Below are positions 11,806-22,915 of a stretch of 64,000 nucleotides of DNA, piece by piece. Made by a program: the position numbers and the translations under genes. Source of the stretch: Rhynchosporium graminicola (taxonomy: Eukaryota; Ascomycota; Leotiomycetes; Helotiales; Ploettnerulaceae); NCBI GenBank assembly GCA_900074885.1, contig FJUW01000003.1, forward strand, positions 463,273-527,272, given 5' to 3'. Numbering within the stretch: position 1 is the first letter of the stretch; every line of letters begins with the position of its first letter. The notes under the pieces were generated by a model that was not told the origin of the DNA, did no database searches, and saw only the letters and a program-made list of their open reading frames with translations.

Positions 11806-12566
11806 TCAACCAAGCATCTCCAGGTCGTATTCGTTTCCCTTTGCCAACGCCTGCTTCCAGGCTGGTCTTTCATATACTCTCAATCTCCAAGCATGTAGTT
11901 TCGGGTATTCTTTCTCCAAATCTGCATAACCCCGAATAGCAATAACATCCAAGGGCCAATTCATCACAAAGTCGGCCTGGCCCAAACTCTTGCCATTAAA
12001 CCATTCTGCATCTCCCAATTCGCCCTCCAAATACACGAGGTCCTTCTTGAACTCCGCGTTCGAGAAGAAGTTGTCGAATCCCTTCTTGATACGCCTCATG
12101 ATAAAGCTAAAAGGCCAAGGTGTATTTTTCTCCGCAAGATCAAACAGCATTTCCAGACTCGCAAGCGGGAACAAGGAAGCGCCAGCGAAAGAACGCAGTG
12201 TGTCTTCGCGGACCCAGTCTTCTGTAGCGAATCTGCCGTCTGCATCATAGGTTTTGAGGAGGTAAGTTGTTATCGTCAAGCTCTCGATCAGAACTCGGCC
12301 TTCAGCCGTTACGAGTGTTGGGGCACGACCAAGTGGGTGAACGGAAGCCAATTCCTTCGGCGCACGCTTGTCTTTTGCACCTCGCGAATGTAGGACTACA
12401 TTGTACTCGAGTTTGTATTCGATGGCGAGCTCTTCGAGGAGCCAGAGGATGCGCTGAGATTGGGAGTTCTGGCAGGTGTTAGCTAGATCCAATGCTGCCG
12501 GGGCTGACGGACACTGAGGTGGTGGAGGGTTGGTACTCCAGATTTCAATCCCTCAGTAGCAGACAT
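11806..12566 (-). CDS. Glutathione S-transferase, fungal Gtt1-like
   Basis: Two exons, 12566-12513 and 12468-11806, give 238 aa. The first exon (MSATEGLKSGVPTLHHLS) is recovered with a 44-bp intron that has donor GTCCGT, branch GCTAAC and acceptor CAG. Without it the thioredoxin fold would lack its first strand. The N-terminal domain shows NSQSQRILWLLEEL, the glutathione-site start of this family, then LGRAPTL and a later ESLTITTYL segment at the position of the conserved ES-AI motif. The C-terminal helical domain includes GQADFVMNWPL and a W-R-ERPAWKQA end. It should conjugate glutathione to electrophiles in the cytosol. Start and length fit the family. It faces the dehydrogenase at 13119, sharing about 550 bp of upstream DNA. 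Confidence 0.88.
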
Positions 12567-13118
12567 TTTGTTTTGTACCCGATCTTGTCTTCATATTCAC
12601 GATCGATGTGGGGTCGGTGACAGAAACGGCATAATATGTATACAGGTATGTAGCAGCTTCAGATTCAGGCAGCTTCAGGAAGTATAAACCGCGCTAGTGG
12701 GAATCACATCTTCCATTTTTGTTTAGCCAGATACTTCTATACGTATAAAACATATCTTGGAAGCTCTGAACAAAGGGAATCCTTTGTTCGTAGTCTTGAT
12801 ATGCTTTCAAAAGACAACGTACCCATGATCATCTGCTAAATAATTATGATCGAGCTATGAGGTGTATGAATGTAACAAGGATATGTGCATTGCCTGTGCC
12901 ACCCGAGGCCCCTTGTTTGATTGACAACAACCGCTTATCTGACCATCAAAAGCGGCAAATAATGTAAGGAAAGCTTCTAATATTCATCAGTTCTATGATT
13001 TCTGTGCTATATCTTCACCTTGCTCCTCCCGCGTTTATTTTCTGCTATTCTGCCAACTAGCCGCTCGAATATCCTCCTTTCTTACCGCGTCTGCATCAAA
13101 GTCACTCCATACTGCATC
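12567..13118. promoter_or_regulatory. Shared divergent promoter region
   Basis: This 552-bp stretch lies between the divergent GST (-) and dehydrogenase (+) genes and holds no frame of its own. TATA-like strings occur near 12680 (gtataaa) and 12744 (gtataaaa). Both genes could be co-regulated from here; that is inference from layout only. Confidence 0.4.
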
Positions 13119-14329
13119 ATGGTATCTTCAACGGTACATATTAGCAAGAAACTAATTGTACTGCACATTGGGGATCCCGTGAAATGGAACACCGAACTTT
13201 TCAGTACCTTCTCAAAGGATTTCACAGTTGTGAGACCATCGTTAGAAGAGCGTCATCGAGATGAATTCATGAAGGGATTGAAGGAGAAGCGATGGGGTGA
13301 TTTCTCTGCTATCTTCAGACCTTTTTGGAACACGGGAGGTGAAATGGGCAGATGGGACAAGGATCTCTTACCTTTGGTACCTGCGTCATGCAAAATATTT
13401 GCGTCGGCAGGAGCGGGTTTCGATTGGGCTGATGTTGATTTACTTGCTGAGAAAGGTATGTCATTCGCAGTTCTAGGTCTTGATGGTATTAATGGTAGTG
13501 ATAGGAATCGTCTACTGTAACAGGTTCGTCGAAGTCAAGATGTAAATTTCATATCTGACAAGTCCAGTGCTGCTGCATCGACCGAGTCCGTGGCTGACTT
13601 CGCCATCTTCCTCATCCTGGCTACCTTCCGGAATCTTACATGGTGTACAACAGCAGCTCGTGCTTCGCCGGAAGAGTTCAAGAACTGCCATGAGAATGCA
13701 GCAGTCGTATCTCGTAATCCTCAGGGTAATGTCCTTGGTATCATTGGGCTCGGTAATATCGGCTTCGAAATCGCACGCAAAGCTTATCTCGCTTTCGGGA
13801 TGAAGATCAAGTACTATGACGTTGCTCGAAAGGATGCTGCAAAGGAAGTAGAGATTGAGGCGGAATTCTGTCCTGACTTCAATGCCATGCTGGCGACCAG
13901 TGACTGTGTCGTTCTTGCAACGCCTGCAAGTTCAGACGGAAAGAAAGTCATCGACAAAGAAAGACTTGCAAACTTCAAAATGGGATCTAGATTTGTGAAT
14001 ATTGCGAGAGGCTCTTTGGTGGATGAAGAGGCTGTTGCTGACGCTATTGATAAGGGACGACTGGTCGGTGTCGGGATGGATGTGCACGAGTTTGAGCCGA
14101 AGGTTAACGAGAGACTTAAGGCTTCAAGATTGGTCACTCTGACTTCTCATAATGCTGGAGGAACTTTAGAGACGTAAGTTCACTCCTTCGAAAACCCTGT
14201 TGTGCTTACCGTGATAGGCATATGGGATTCGAGACCCTTGCGATGAAGAACATTGACTTAGTGCTCAAAGGTAATGAGCCTCTGACTCCAGTCAACAAAC
14301 ACCTGCTCAAGGCTTCAGCTTCAACCTAA
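13119..14329 (+). CDS. D-isomer-specific 2-hydroxyacid dehydrogenase
   Basis: Three exons (13119-13455, 13540-14173, 14218-14329) give 360 aa. It should reduce or oxidise a small 2-oxo/2-hydroxy acid with NAD(P). The NAD fold shows GIIGLGNIGFEIA around residues 175-190. The substrate domain has NIARGSLVDEEA with the catalytic Arg, and SHNAGG supplies the His where many relatives have H-G/H-AG. The first intron begins GTATGT at 13456. The nearest CAG acceptor breaks the frame, and only the AAG ending at 13539 keeps it, so this junction is less sure. The second intron is standard. An in-frame ATG at 13020 would add 33 residues, but HIGDP near the 13119 start matches the family's usual beginning. 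The specific substrate cannot be read from sequence. Confidence 0.82.
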
Positions 14330-15205
14330 AGCTATGATCTCTGAGGGAAGAATATTCTCTCTCTCTGTTAGCGTGATACCAATCACTTCAGACCTCGAAG
14401 ATGTTAAAAAACACATATGCCTAATTACTCCCTGTTGTGCCGTAAAGTACTAATCGCTGTTTATCTCTGCTGTCGCACGCCGGTTAGAGCAGAGGCTGTC
14501 CTGATCAAAGGCAGGTATAAGATCCTTATCGGATCTTTACTACCGTTTCTTCCACATGCCCTGTATTTCTTCTTCGCCCTGTCTATCTCAATTTCTGGAG
14601 GTCGGCGTTATGTTCCATCGCCTGATTATTTTCTCTCTCAGCACCTTGAATGTAAACAGTTCTTCGAGGTTTGAACGAGGGACTATTCCAGTCACGTGAC
14701 GATAGACTGCCCTTTCAGCTTGCTTTGATACTGAATGTGGGAAATTCTATCGTATCAGATACCTATAGTGCATGCAATCCCTCTTGTAATAGTCCGTGCC
14801 TTATCAAGCTTGCAGTTTTGGCGTTCGAGGAAGAGAAGCGCCCTATGAAAGGTTTACCTGCGTCGAAGGCGCACGCTGTACGCTTGGTAATCAGAGACGA
14901 CGAATCAGTTCTTGATTAGTCCAGAATTTTCGCGCCATCTCAAAACCACCGAGATAGAGTGGGTAGTGCTTTTGGCTTTAGTGGACTTGGACGCTGGGAG
15001 CATTTCCTGCGTTCAGATTGAAAGCATGCTCACTCATCATAGTGCAGGATGAAAAATTACGAAAGACAGTGATCAAGGGAGGTAGCTTGTTATTTGGTTG
15101 CAATGGCTCATTTATATAAAGTCAGGTTATGGTATCAAGGGTTTTGGCTACACTGACACATCATTGTCTCATCAAAATAATCAAAACAAGGCTACCGATT
15201 TGAAG
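14330..15205. other. Intergenic, no supported gene
   Basis: This is the 3' region of the dehydrogenase and the promoter of the next gene. Two frames of 82-85 codons (14417-14919) lack any domain, and their starts lie in poor context. A tataaa lies at 15114-15119, about 90 bp before the ATG of the following gene, and could be its TATA box. Confidence 0.45.
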
Positions 15206-16388
15206 ATGTATTTGGGATCACTCGGTCTATCAATTGCTTCACTGGTAACAGCATCATTAGGATGTGGGATTGATAGATCTCCCCAATTTGCTCCAGTCCC
15301 TGATTCGGCGAAAGGAATACCTATTGGACCTGGAGGATATGGAATTGAATCTTACGGGAAAGGGGCTTACATGGTGACCGAAGGAAACTATCAAGGCTAG
15401 TCAAAAAATCCTTATTACTGCGTCCCTCTGATATTTTTTCTCAGCTCTTTTTTTCATCTCAACCAAAGGAGTGATTGTCATCGACTGTCCTCCTACCATC
15501 GGGCACATGCTGCTATGGGCCATCGGGAACGTCACTTCCATTCCGATTACCCATGTCATCTACAGTCACTCTCATGCAGATCACATAGGAGGTGTCTTCC
15601 TTTTTGGAAACAAGGTCATAACAATCGCTCACTCCGAAACGGCTCGGTACTTGACCTTGACGCCAGATCCCAATCGCCCGATTCCTCACGTCACATTCAC
15701 TAAATCCTACACACTTTGCGTAGGTAATCAGACTCTGGAACTTGACTACAAAGGAGAGAATCATCTGATTGGGAACATCTTCATCTACGCACCTGTGCAA
15801 AAAGTTCTGATGCTAGTTGATGTCATTTATCCCGGATGGACGCCATTTGCACTTCTTGGACAGACCAAAAATGTCCCTGGATTCATACTTTCTCAGTATG
15901 TACTAGGGTGGCCACTTTCATACTCACGATATACCTGAAACATACCTCATTCTCTTTCCCAGTGCCATTTGAAGGATTGACCGCTGACTTCACTGTGAAG
16001 CTACCAAATCCTCGAGTACGACTTTATGCATATCAGTGGTGGTCATCTGGGCCGTTCTGGCAATCGTGCCGACGTTCTTATTCAGCTCGAGTACGTCCTC
16101 GATCTCAAACGCAACTGTGAAAATGCCATCAACACTAGTGCGACAGGCGACCCAGACATCGGAGCTGCAGCCCTCTTTGGTCCAGTCAAAGCCAAGAATC
16201 CAGGGAATGGATGGGCACCGTTCAAAGTTTATTTGGATGTCATGGCTGATTACTGTGCGAATACCACGAATGAGAAGTGGTTGGGACGCTTGGCTGCTGC
16301 GGATGTCTTTCAGTTTGAAAACGCCGGGGTTATGATCGAAAGTTTGAGGATCGATTTTGGGATTCTGGGTCCCTCTGCTACTGTCTGA
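15206..16388 (+). CDS. Secreted metallo-beta-lactamase-fold hydrolase
   Basis: Three exons (15206-15395, 15445-15895, 16001-16388) give 342 aa. The N-terminus (MYLGSLGLSIASLVTASLG) is a signal peptide. SHSHADHIGG around residue 110 is the HxHxDH zinc motif. A later ENHLIGN replaces the usual GHT-G element, and ISGGHLGR supplies another His, so a two-metal hydrolase is likely. The first intron appears to start GC, not GT (G|GCTAGT to CTCAG|CT). It is the only choice I found that joins EGNYQ to ALFFISTKG in frame. The second intron uses an AAG acceptor (16000) and restores SHYQILEYDF. The substrate is unknown. If the GC donor is not used, this allele is truncated after residue 64. Confidence 0.75.
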
Positions 16389-16587
16389 CCTTTCAGACCT
16401 AAGAGCAGCAAGAAGAGATCCTTAGAATTGTGGGGATAGCGTGGGCAGCTTATATAAGCTTCTCTTTTTCTACCAAATAGCGATGACTTTAGAGCACTGT
16501 TCAACCTTGCTTGAAGCAATATCAATATTGCGCTAGACATGTGAAGGCATTTACAAATGCAAGCTCGAGTCCAAGACTCGGCAGAAC

Positions 16588-17211
16588 ATGTTCGATGCAA
16601 GGAAGATCGTAACTTTCGTTAAAGGTGCAAAAGGAGATACTGAACTCCATTTCGGAGATCGATAGAAGACGCTTCAAGGTTTGTTGGCATACAAGCCAGA
16701 GGGTCAGCTGCTTGGGAGACTTGCTGAACAGTCCGGACTCAAGATCATAACACAGGGTAATATCAAAATGACCCCAGTTTTAAACAAGACCAATTTTCGT
16801 AGTGTCTTCGGCTAGTAGAAAATTGACCAGGCGATTTCGGATTTCAATTACAACAAGGCTTGAGAAAGTGAAGTTTCGTCAGACCTCAGACTCCTCTTCG
16901 AATGGCCGTTAGCTGCCAGGGCTACAACTTACAACCGTCCTGTATTACAACCTTCAATTGATAACGGGCAGTCTCAAAGCACTGACTACCCTGTGTGGAC
17001 CGCCACAGTCGTTCCCAAGATTTCGCCAAGTGAAGCGGAGCTCTTGCCAACCCTCCAACATCCGCCAACAACAAAATCTAGGCTCATCCTTCCACAATTT
17101 GTACCGTCCAGTTTAGAAGTCCTTCATCGCCAAGTCAGCTCGCCTGCTTGTCATATTTCTGAGCGCTGCAGTATTACATCTGCCAATTTAGAGAGGCAGA
17201 ACGCCGGCTGA
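16588..17211 (+). pseudogene. Possible decayed frame with four internal stops
   Basis: One reading frame runs 208 codons from ATG 16588 to 17211, interrupted only by TAG 16663, TAG 16813, TAG 16816 and TGA 16861. Between stops the translation has protein-like composition, for example EGQLLGRLAEQSGLKIITQ and LRLLFEWPLAARATTYN. I do not recognise a family. It may be a dying gene, an intron-containing gene I failed to splice, or chance. Confidence 0.3.
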
Positions 17212-17798
17212 CGATGATCATAGACAATTCCCTTTCTCGAACAGAAAACTTTTAGCCAAGGAGATTTGGGTTGAGCATTCGCCTCAGCTGTGGATCTCCG
17301 TACATCTTTGGCATAAGCCGTGGGATGATACTTGCCTGGGCCTATGATGTCAAGCGTCGAGATTGAAGTGCTCAAGAACACTTTTATGATCTTACCAAAA
17401 TTACAAAAGCTGAATGTGCTGAGAAGATGATCCCAAAAAGAAATTGAATAAACCTACCCGGTTCGTCTCAAGTTTCGAAGCTCAAAAATATGATAGCACT
17501 GAGCCTGTCTTAATACTCAATATTGACTCGACGTTAGACATGGCTCTCCATATTTTACTGGCGTTACGGGCACTCCGAAAAAAAACACAAGACATCGTAT
17601 CCATAGTTTCCCCAACGCCAAGTTGATGGATGAATTCCAAGAAATGGAGATGGTGGGGAAACGTTCTGTGTCTTCTACTTAAGATGACAGCATTCCCTCG
17701 TCATCAAGAGCTTAACATGCATCTCAAGTAAGACTCAAGCATTATTCCAGAATCCAATTCCATGCCCCGGACTTCGTGAAAATATATCGACAGTCACT
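17212..17798. other. Intergenic, transporter promoter
   Basis: No gene is supported. The stretch precedes the sugar transporter and is presumed to carry its promoter. No convincing TATA or repeat is seen. Confidence 0.4.
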
Positions 17799-20012
17799 AT
17801 GGCGGACCCAGCGCCTCGCATCTCGGACGATGAGAAGACTGTCCACAACGAAAATGAGTTCCGTGATACGAGAAGTGCTTCCCTTATTGCGAAGGAGGGA
17901 CCCCTCGACGAAAACGGCAAGGTAGCCGTAAGTGCCAAATTGAAAAACCCTCTTTCTGGCATGAATAAGGAAGAGCTTCTCGCCGATGTCGAGCTCTTTG
18001 CCAAAGAAAAGGACCTCGAAGATATCCTACCACTGCTGCAGAGAGGAGCTCTTGTTGCGCAAAACCCCAAGAACTTTGAAAATATCTCGGAACTTAGGCC
18101 AGATGAGAAGGAATGGATCCGAAAAGAGACGACTAATCGCTGGAAGCAGCCGAAGATGTTGTTTTACATGACAGGTCAGTCATCTGCTCGAACAATCGGT
18201 GATATCTGCTGAACTCTATGCCTGTAGTCTTGTGTGCCGGCTCTGCCATTGTCCAAGGAATGGATCAGACTGCCGTAAATGGCGCACAATCTTTCTACTT
18301 TGTAAGTCCAGCTCGCTTCGCCATTTGCTGTGCTGCAAAAGCTGCTCCTAGAAAGGTCATCAGTTCAACTTTCATTCAACAGTATGCTGACCTCGATTGT
18401 CCTTCCAGGAAGAGTTTGGTATAGGCCCTGAACGGGTCTGGCTTCGAGGCCTTCTCAACGGTGCTCCCTACTTATGCTCAGCTCTTATCGGCTGTTGGAC
18501 AACCAAACCCCTTAACTACTATTTTGGACGGAGAGGTTGTATTTTTATCTCCTGTGTCATCTCCTTCATCACTGTACGTACCATTTCAGCTGTCATATGG
18601 GTTCAGAGCTTATATCTCCAAGGGCATCTGGATGGCTGCTGCTGATAGCTGGTATAATCTTCTAATCGCCAGATTTGCCCTCGGCCTCGCAGTGGGCGCC
18701 AAAAGTTCCACCACGCCCGTCTACGCAGCTGAATGTGCGCCGCCCGCAATCCGAGGAGCATTAACGATGATGTGGCAGATGTGGACCGCGTTTGGCATCA
18801 TGCTAGGATTCGTCGTCTCCGTTGCCTTCGAAAATGTGCGGTACACAGAAGGTGTTTTCCCGTACTGGAACTGGCGCCTCATGCTCGCCAGTACATCCAT
18901 ACCACCATTCTTCGTCTGTATGCAAGTATACTTTGTGCCCGAATCACCGCGTTGGTATATGACGAAAGGAAAATACAGAAAAGCGTACGAAGCCCTTTGC
19001 AGATTCAGAAACTGTGAAGTGATGGCAGCGAGAGATATCTACTATATTCACAAGTCGCTCGTCATCGAGGAGAAGTTACGCGAGGGGAAAAATCTGTGGA
19101 AGGAATTCTTCTTCGTTCCGCGAAATCGCCGTGCAGCGCAATCCTCCTTCTTCGTCATGTTCATGCAGCGTGAGTTCGGTCAGGAAACTAAGCTTTGGGA
19201 TATTGCTAATGTGAACAGAGTTCTGTGGTGTCAACGTCATTGCATACTATTCGACCGAAATCTTTATTTCAGGAGGCTTTACGCGCTCTAATGCTCTGCT
19301 TGTATCCCTTGGAACGGGTATCGTCAACTTTTTGTGTGAGTGGCCAATTCCTCTTGAAAATATCGCTTCGCAAAACTTGTACTAACACGCCACAGTCGCG
19401 ATCCCCGCTGTCAAAACCATCGACACATTCGGGCGACGGAACCTGCTTTTGACGACCTTCCCGTTAATGGGACTTTGTCTACTCTTTACAGGCTTCAGTT
19501 TCTTCATTACAGCTGACCAAGCTCGTCTTGGCTGTGTCGCAACCGGAGTATATCTCTTCATGGTCGTCTACTCGCCCGGTGCAGGACCGGTTCCTTTCAC
19601 GTATAGCGCTGAAGCATTCCCACTGTACATCAGAGAGGTTGGAATGGCGTTCGCTACAGCGACGACATGGGGCTTCAACTTTATCCTCAGTCTGACCTGG
19701 CCAGCGCTCGTCCAGGCATTTACTGAACAAGGTGTAAGCTCCCTCCTTCCAGGAAAAAAAAAAGAATATCGCTGATTGTACACTAAATAGGCTTTTGGAT
19801 GGTACGCCGCTTGGAACTTCATCGGATGGACGTACGCCTATTTCTGTCTCCAGGAAACAATGCGTCTCTCGTTGGAAGAGCTCGATACTATTTTCAGTGT
19901 TAGGGTCCGAGATCATGCTAGGTATTATCGCACGATGCTACCATGGTATTTTAATAAGTGGATTCTGAGAAAAGATGTTGCACCTAGGGGCATTTTGTAC
20001 GACTTGGAGTAG
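17799..20012 (+). CDS. MFS sugar transporter (sugar porter family)
   Basis: Seven exons (17799-18174, 18228-18301, 18409-18573, 18623-19169, 19219-19335, 19396-19733, 19791-20012) give 612 aa. It should import a hexose or polyol with protons across the plasma membrane. A cytosolic N-terminus of about 125 residues carries NPLSGMNKEELLADVELFA and RGALVAQNPKNFENI, a leader I recall from a sub-family of fungal sugar porters. Family marks are the GRR loop after TM2, STTPVYAAECAP-IRG, PESPRWYMTKGKYRKA, QQFCGVNVIAYYSTEIF, TFGRRNLLL and PFTYSAEAFPLYIRE. The third intron needs an AAG acceptor (18622) and yields ISFITGIWMAAADSW. All others are CAG or TAG. Substrate identity is not readable. Confidence 0.88.
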
Positions 20013-20795
20013 AAGTGGCTTAAGCAGATAGATGATTAGGCTGGCTGATATGAAGATAGTTCGGAAGACAATGGAAGTATGACTTATGAGGGGATACAGA
20101 AAGATCTGTCGCGTATAATACTTTGACATGTCAGATGCTTCTCTTCTCAAATAGTGTTAGAAAGGTGCCTGTCGAATAATAATCATAGCAACTGTACTTG
20201 AACTTCCATCCTATCTTTGATGCTGAAGCCTTTGATAGCTAAGCATCTGAAAGCAGCTAGAAAAAAAAAGGTACTTACAATAGTCGATGTTCGCTAGTAG
20301 TCATCTCATTAGTGTTTCGTGACTTTTACTATAATAATCAAGTAAAGATTTAAATTTATCACTAATCTCATGACTATACTTGATACTCATATTGCGAGCT
20401 ATTCTTGGTACCTTAGTTTGCCACTTTCTTTCTAAGATCGTCAGCCAATGTGTCTCCGAGAATCAGGGGATGTACCTAGACGTTGTGTGACCTTCTATTG
20501 TATACCAGAATCGATTGCGAGGTGTCTGAGAGGAGAAGTGCAAAACGACAGTTGCAAAATGGCCTATTGAAGTGAAAAAAATATGTTCATGGAGGATTAA
20601 GATGCTACAGCAAGCCAAACAATGACAAGACATTCTCGGGTATATACAATCCATGTTCGCTGTCTCTCTTTTGCAACACAATTCTATTTCACTCCCATGG
20701 TGGTCCTACGGTCTTCGAGGTTCATGCTGTGACTGGTCGACTAGCACATAACTCTATTCTAATATCTCCTACCTACTCTCTGACCATTCCTAAGA
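20013..20795. other. Intergenic between convergent genes
   Basis: Convergent 3' ends of the transporter (+) and the membrane protein (-). AT-rich, with a short poly-A run near 20261. No gene is seen. Confidence 0.45.
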
Positions 20796-21791
20796 CTACT
20801 GTAAAAGGAGTGCCACCAAGTCATTTTTGCCCTTCGTGTCTGACGGCGTGCTCGTAGTATTTTTCAGCCCTATTCGTCCATCAGTCATATTTTCGAATAG
20901 CCTATACTCCTCCAAATCCATCATCACTATTAATTAAAGACAGAGAGAGCTACCTACAGCAGTTGCCATAATTGACCGGTACATTCAATGTCAGATCCGA
21001 CTTGTACGCCGCGCCTTTGCAAATCTTGTTTCCAGAGTTCCGGTTCATGCTTGCGCAGGCACGCGCACAGTCGTCGACCGAATACACCGTCAGGGCCACA
21101 ATGTCGTTCTTTGCGCCTGGAAAATCGCGACCGCAGACTAGGTTGAAGACATAGGGTGATCCAAGGTTCATCTGGATTTGCGTGCCATCGATCGTGGGGC
21201 AATCGAGAAATACTGTTCCAGCTGTTGGAACCATGATTATTGATGAGGTAGTACTGCTGCTACTTGTGGGCGATGTTTCTGTTCCTGATGCGGTGCTAGA
21301 TGGGAATGCGTCCAAAGATGTAGGCGTCGCTGACGCGGTGCTGAATACTGTGCTTGTACATACGGCTGCGTTGCTGTTTACAACGTTTGCACTGACTATT
21401 GTTAGTCTCGTTGCAATGCCAACCCAATGCCATCTCTGTTTCCTTATTTTCAAAGCCTCGCCTACGTGATGAAGCCAAAGAAAACAAGCGAAACTCACCT
21501 CTTTGCATTGTTGACGGCCATCGTTCCCCCAACACCACCTCCGATCGCTGCCACGAGAGTAACTACAACCAGGGCCAAACTCAAGAAGAAAGTCGCAGGC
21601 CTAACTCCACATATCGTCCTTTGTTTCCTCGCATCTGACTCGGGCGATGCGTAATAATAATTCGGAGGGACAGCGCTCTGAGGCGGCTGGTCCGCATAGA
21701 ATTTGTCCGCCACGGTGACTTGATGTTGGCCCGGAGGCGATACTTCGAGATCTGAGTGAGGAGGAGTAAAGACTTCAGGCGAGGAAGACAT
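20796..21791 (-). CDS. Single-pass membrane protein with PAN/Apple-like Cys-rich ectodomain
   Basis: Three exons (21791-21499, 21391-20958, 20869-20796) give 266 aa. I start at MSSSPEVFTPP because upstream in-frame residues look untranslated. A Pro/Ser/Tyr-rich cytosolic tail of about 60 residues is followed by one membrane span (FFLSLALVVVTLVAAIGGGV). Next come a Ser/Thr-rich stalk, likely O-glycosylated, and a domain with spaced cysteines: LDCP, LVCG, DDCARAC, KICKGAAY, GNCWLKN. The last exon supplies WLKN and is found only by splicing GGC AAC TGC T to GG CTG; without it the protein would end early. The order C-D-C--C--C-G-Y--GNCWLK resembles fungal PAN/Apple-like surface domains. A sensing or adhesion role is inference. 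Confidence 0.8.
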
Positions 21792-22915
21792 CACAATGTA
21801 TTCCCCTCTCATGAAGAAGAAGTGGCCGCGCGAAGAGCAGAAGAAGAGGCAAACAAGCGCGAGAAACGAATGGGGTTCGAGCGTCCGTAGCACTTACATA
21901 TTCAAGCAAGCTACATCTTGAAGCGTGGGGAGGGGACGGGTGTAATTACAATGCACAGACTGCATGAGGACTTTGAGGAGCGCCTTGCTGACCTGCCTAG
22001 AATGTGTTCTGTGGATAGAAATACATGAAGATCGCGCTTAAAGAGGCACAGTCCGCAGGCGATATGGAGACGAAGGATCTTGGCGTGTATTTATTTCAAG
22101 CTTCGCGTACTGATTTTGGAGGCGCCGGAGGCTCCAAATGCCAATTTTGTCAGCTTTATCCACTTCCTCCAGCGGGGATGCGGCGCAGTTCATGGCTATT
22201 TTTCCAATTAATGGATCCAGCCAACCAATTCCCTTGCTCGGCTACAGGGCTTACTGTACAACCTGCAATAGCTGGAATTGTGTATTAATGAATTATACGA
22301 AGGACTGGCTGTGAACCGCTGAGCCTCCGAACCAATCCATCGGTCATCCGCGAATACGGAATGAAAGTAGTAATTCCAGAACATAAGCATAGTACTAAGA
22401 ATATTATAATATTTTGAATCGGCACAACTCCTTGCGCTGGACGAAATTGTGAATGAATAAAGCAATACATCATGTACCGCGTGCTAGTCAAGTTTCACAG
22501 CTTTGCTGTGACTTCATGCCATCTCGCTCGAGTCTATGCATCCACAGCCCAGATTCACTGATTGAAAGCCTCGTATAGATTTCTCCATAGCAAAAAATTG
22601 GGAAGTGGAAATCGTATGCTGAGATCACGCTTGTTTTGAAGTTTGTGCTATCATGAGGACCGGGCGGCTGAACCCGAACCCTCGTGCACAGAGATTAAGA
22701 GATACAGCTTTGTAACCAATCAGACGAGATATTTCATAGGTGAGATATCCGATCAGTCTCGATAAATTTCAAATTGAGATGGATCTGATATTCGGTGGGA
22801 GACAATCCCCAAAGTAAAGCCTCGAAGATCTCGCTCTCTTAAGCCAGACCGAGTGCCTTTTCTACGTGGTGTTCGTCGAGTCTCACTATTATCCAAGAAT
22901 TCTGGTGTTCAAAAA
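21792..22915. other. Intergenic, no supported gene
   Basis: Upstream of the membrane-protein gene and downstream of the lactonase-like gene. Several 60-90 codon frames on both strands lack any domain. Nothing structured was seen. Confidence 0.45.

Noticed and set aside
11384..11873. Two minus-strand frames of 141 and 156 codons downstream of the GST
   Set aside because: They overlap each other and the GST's 3' end in other frames, and show no family or splice support.
13524..13539. CAG acceptor at 13523 for the first intron of the dehydrogenase
   Set aside because: It puts the second exon out of frame and meets a stop within 12 codons; the AAG at 13539 keeps the frame to the end.
14417..14919. 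Two adjacent plus-strand frames of 82-85 codons
   Set aside because: No domain, unnatural composition, poor start context; they look like chance frames in an intergenic region.
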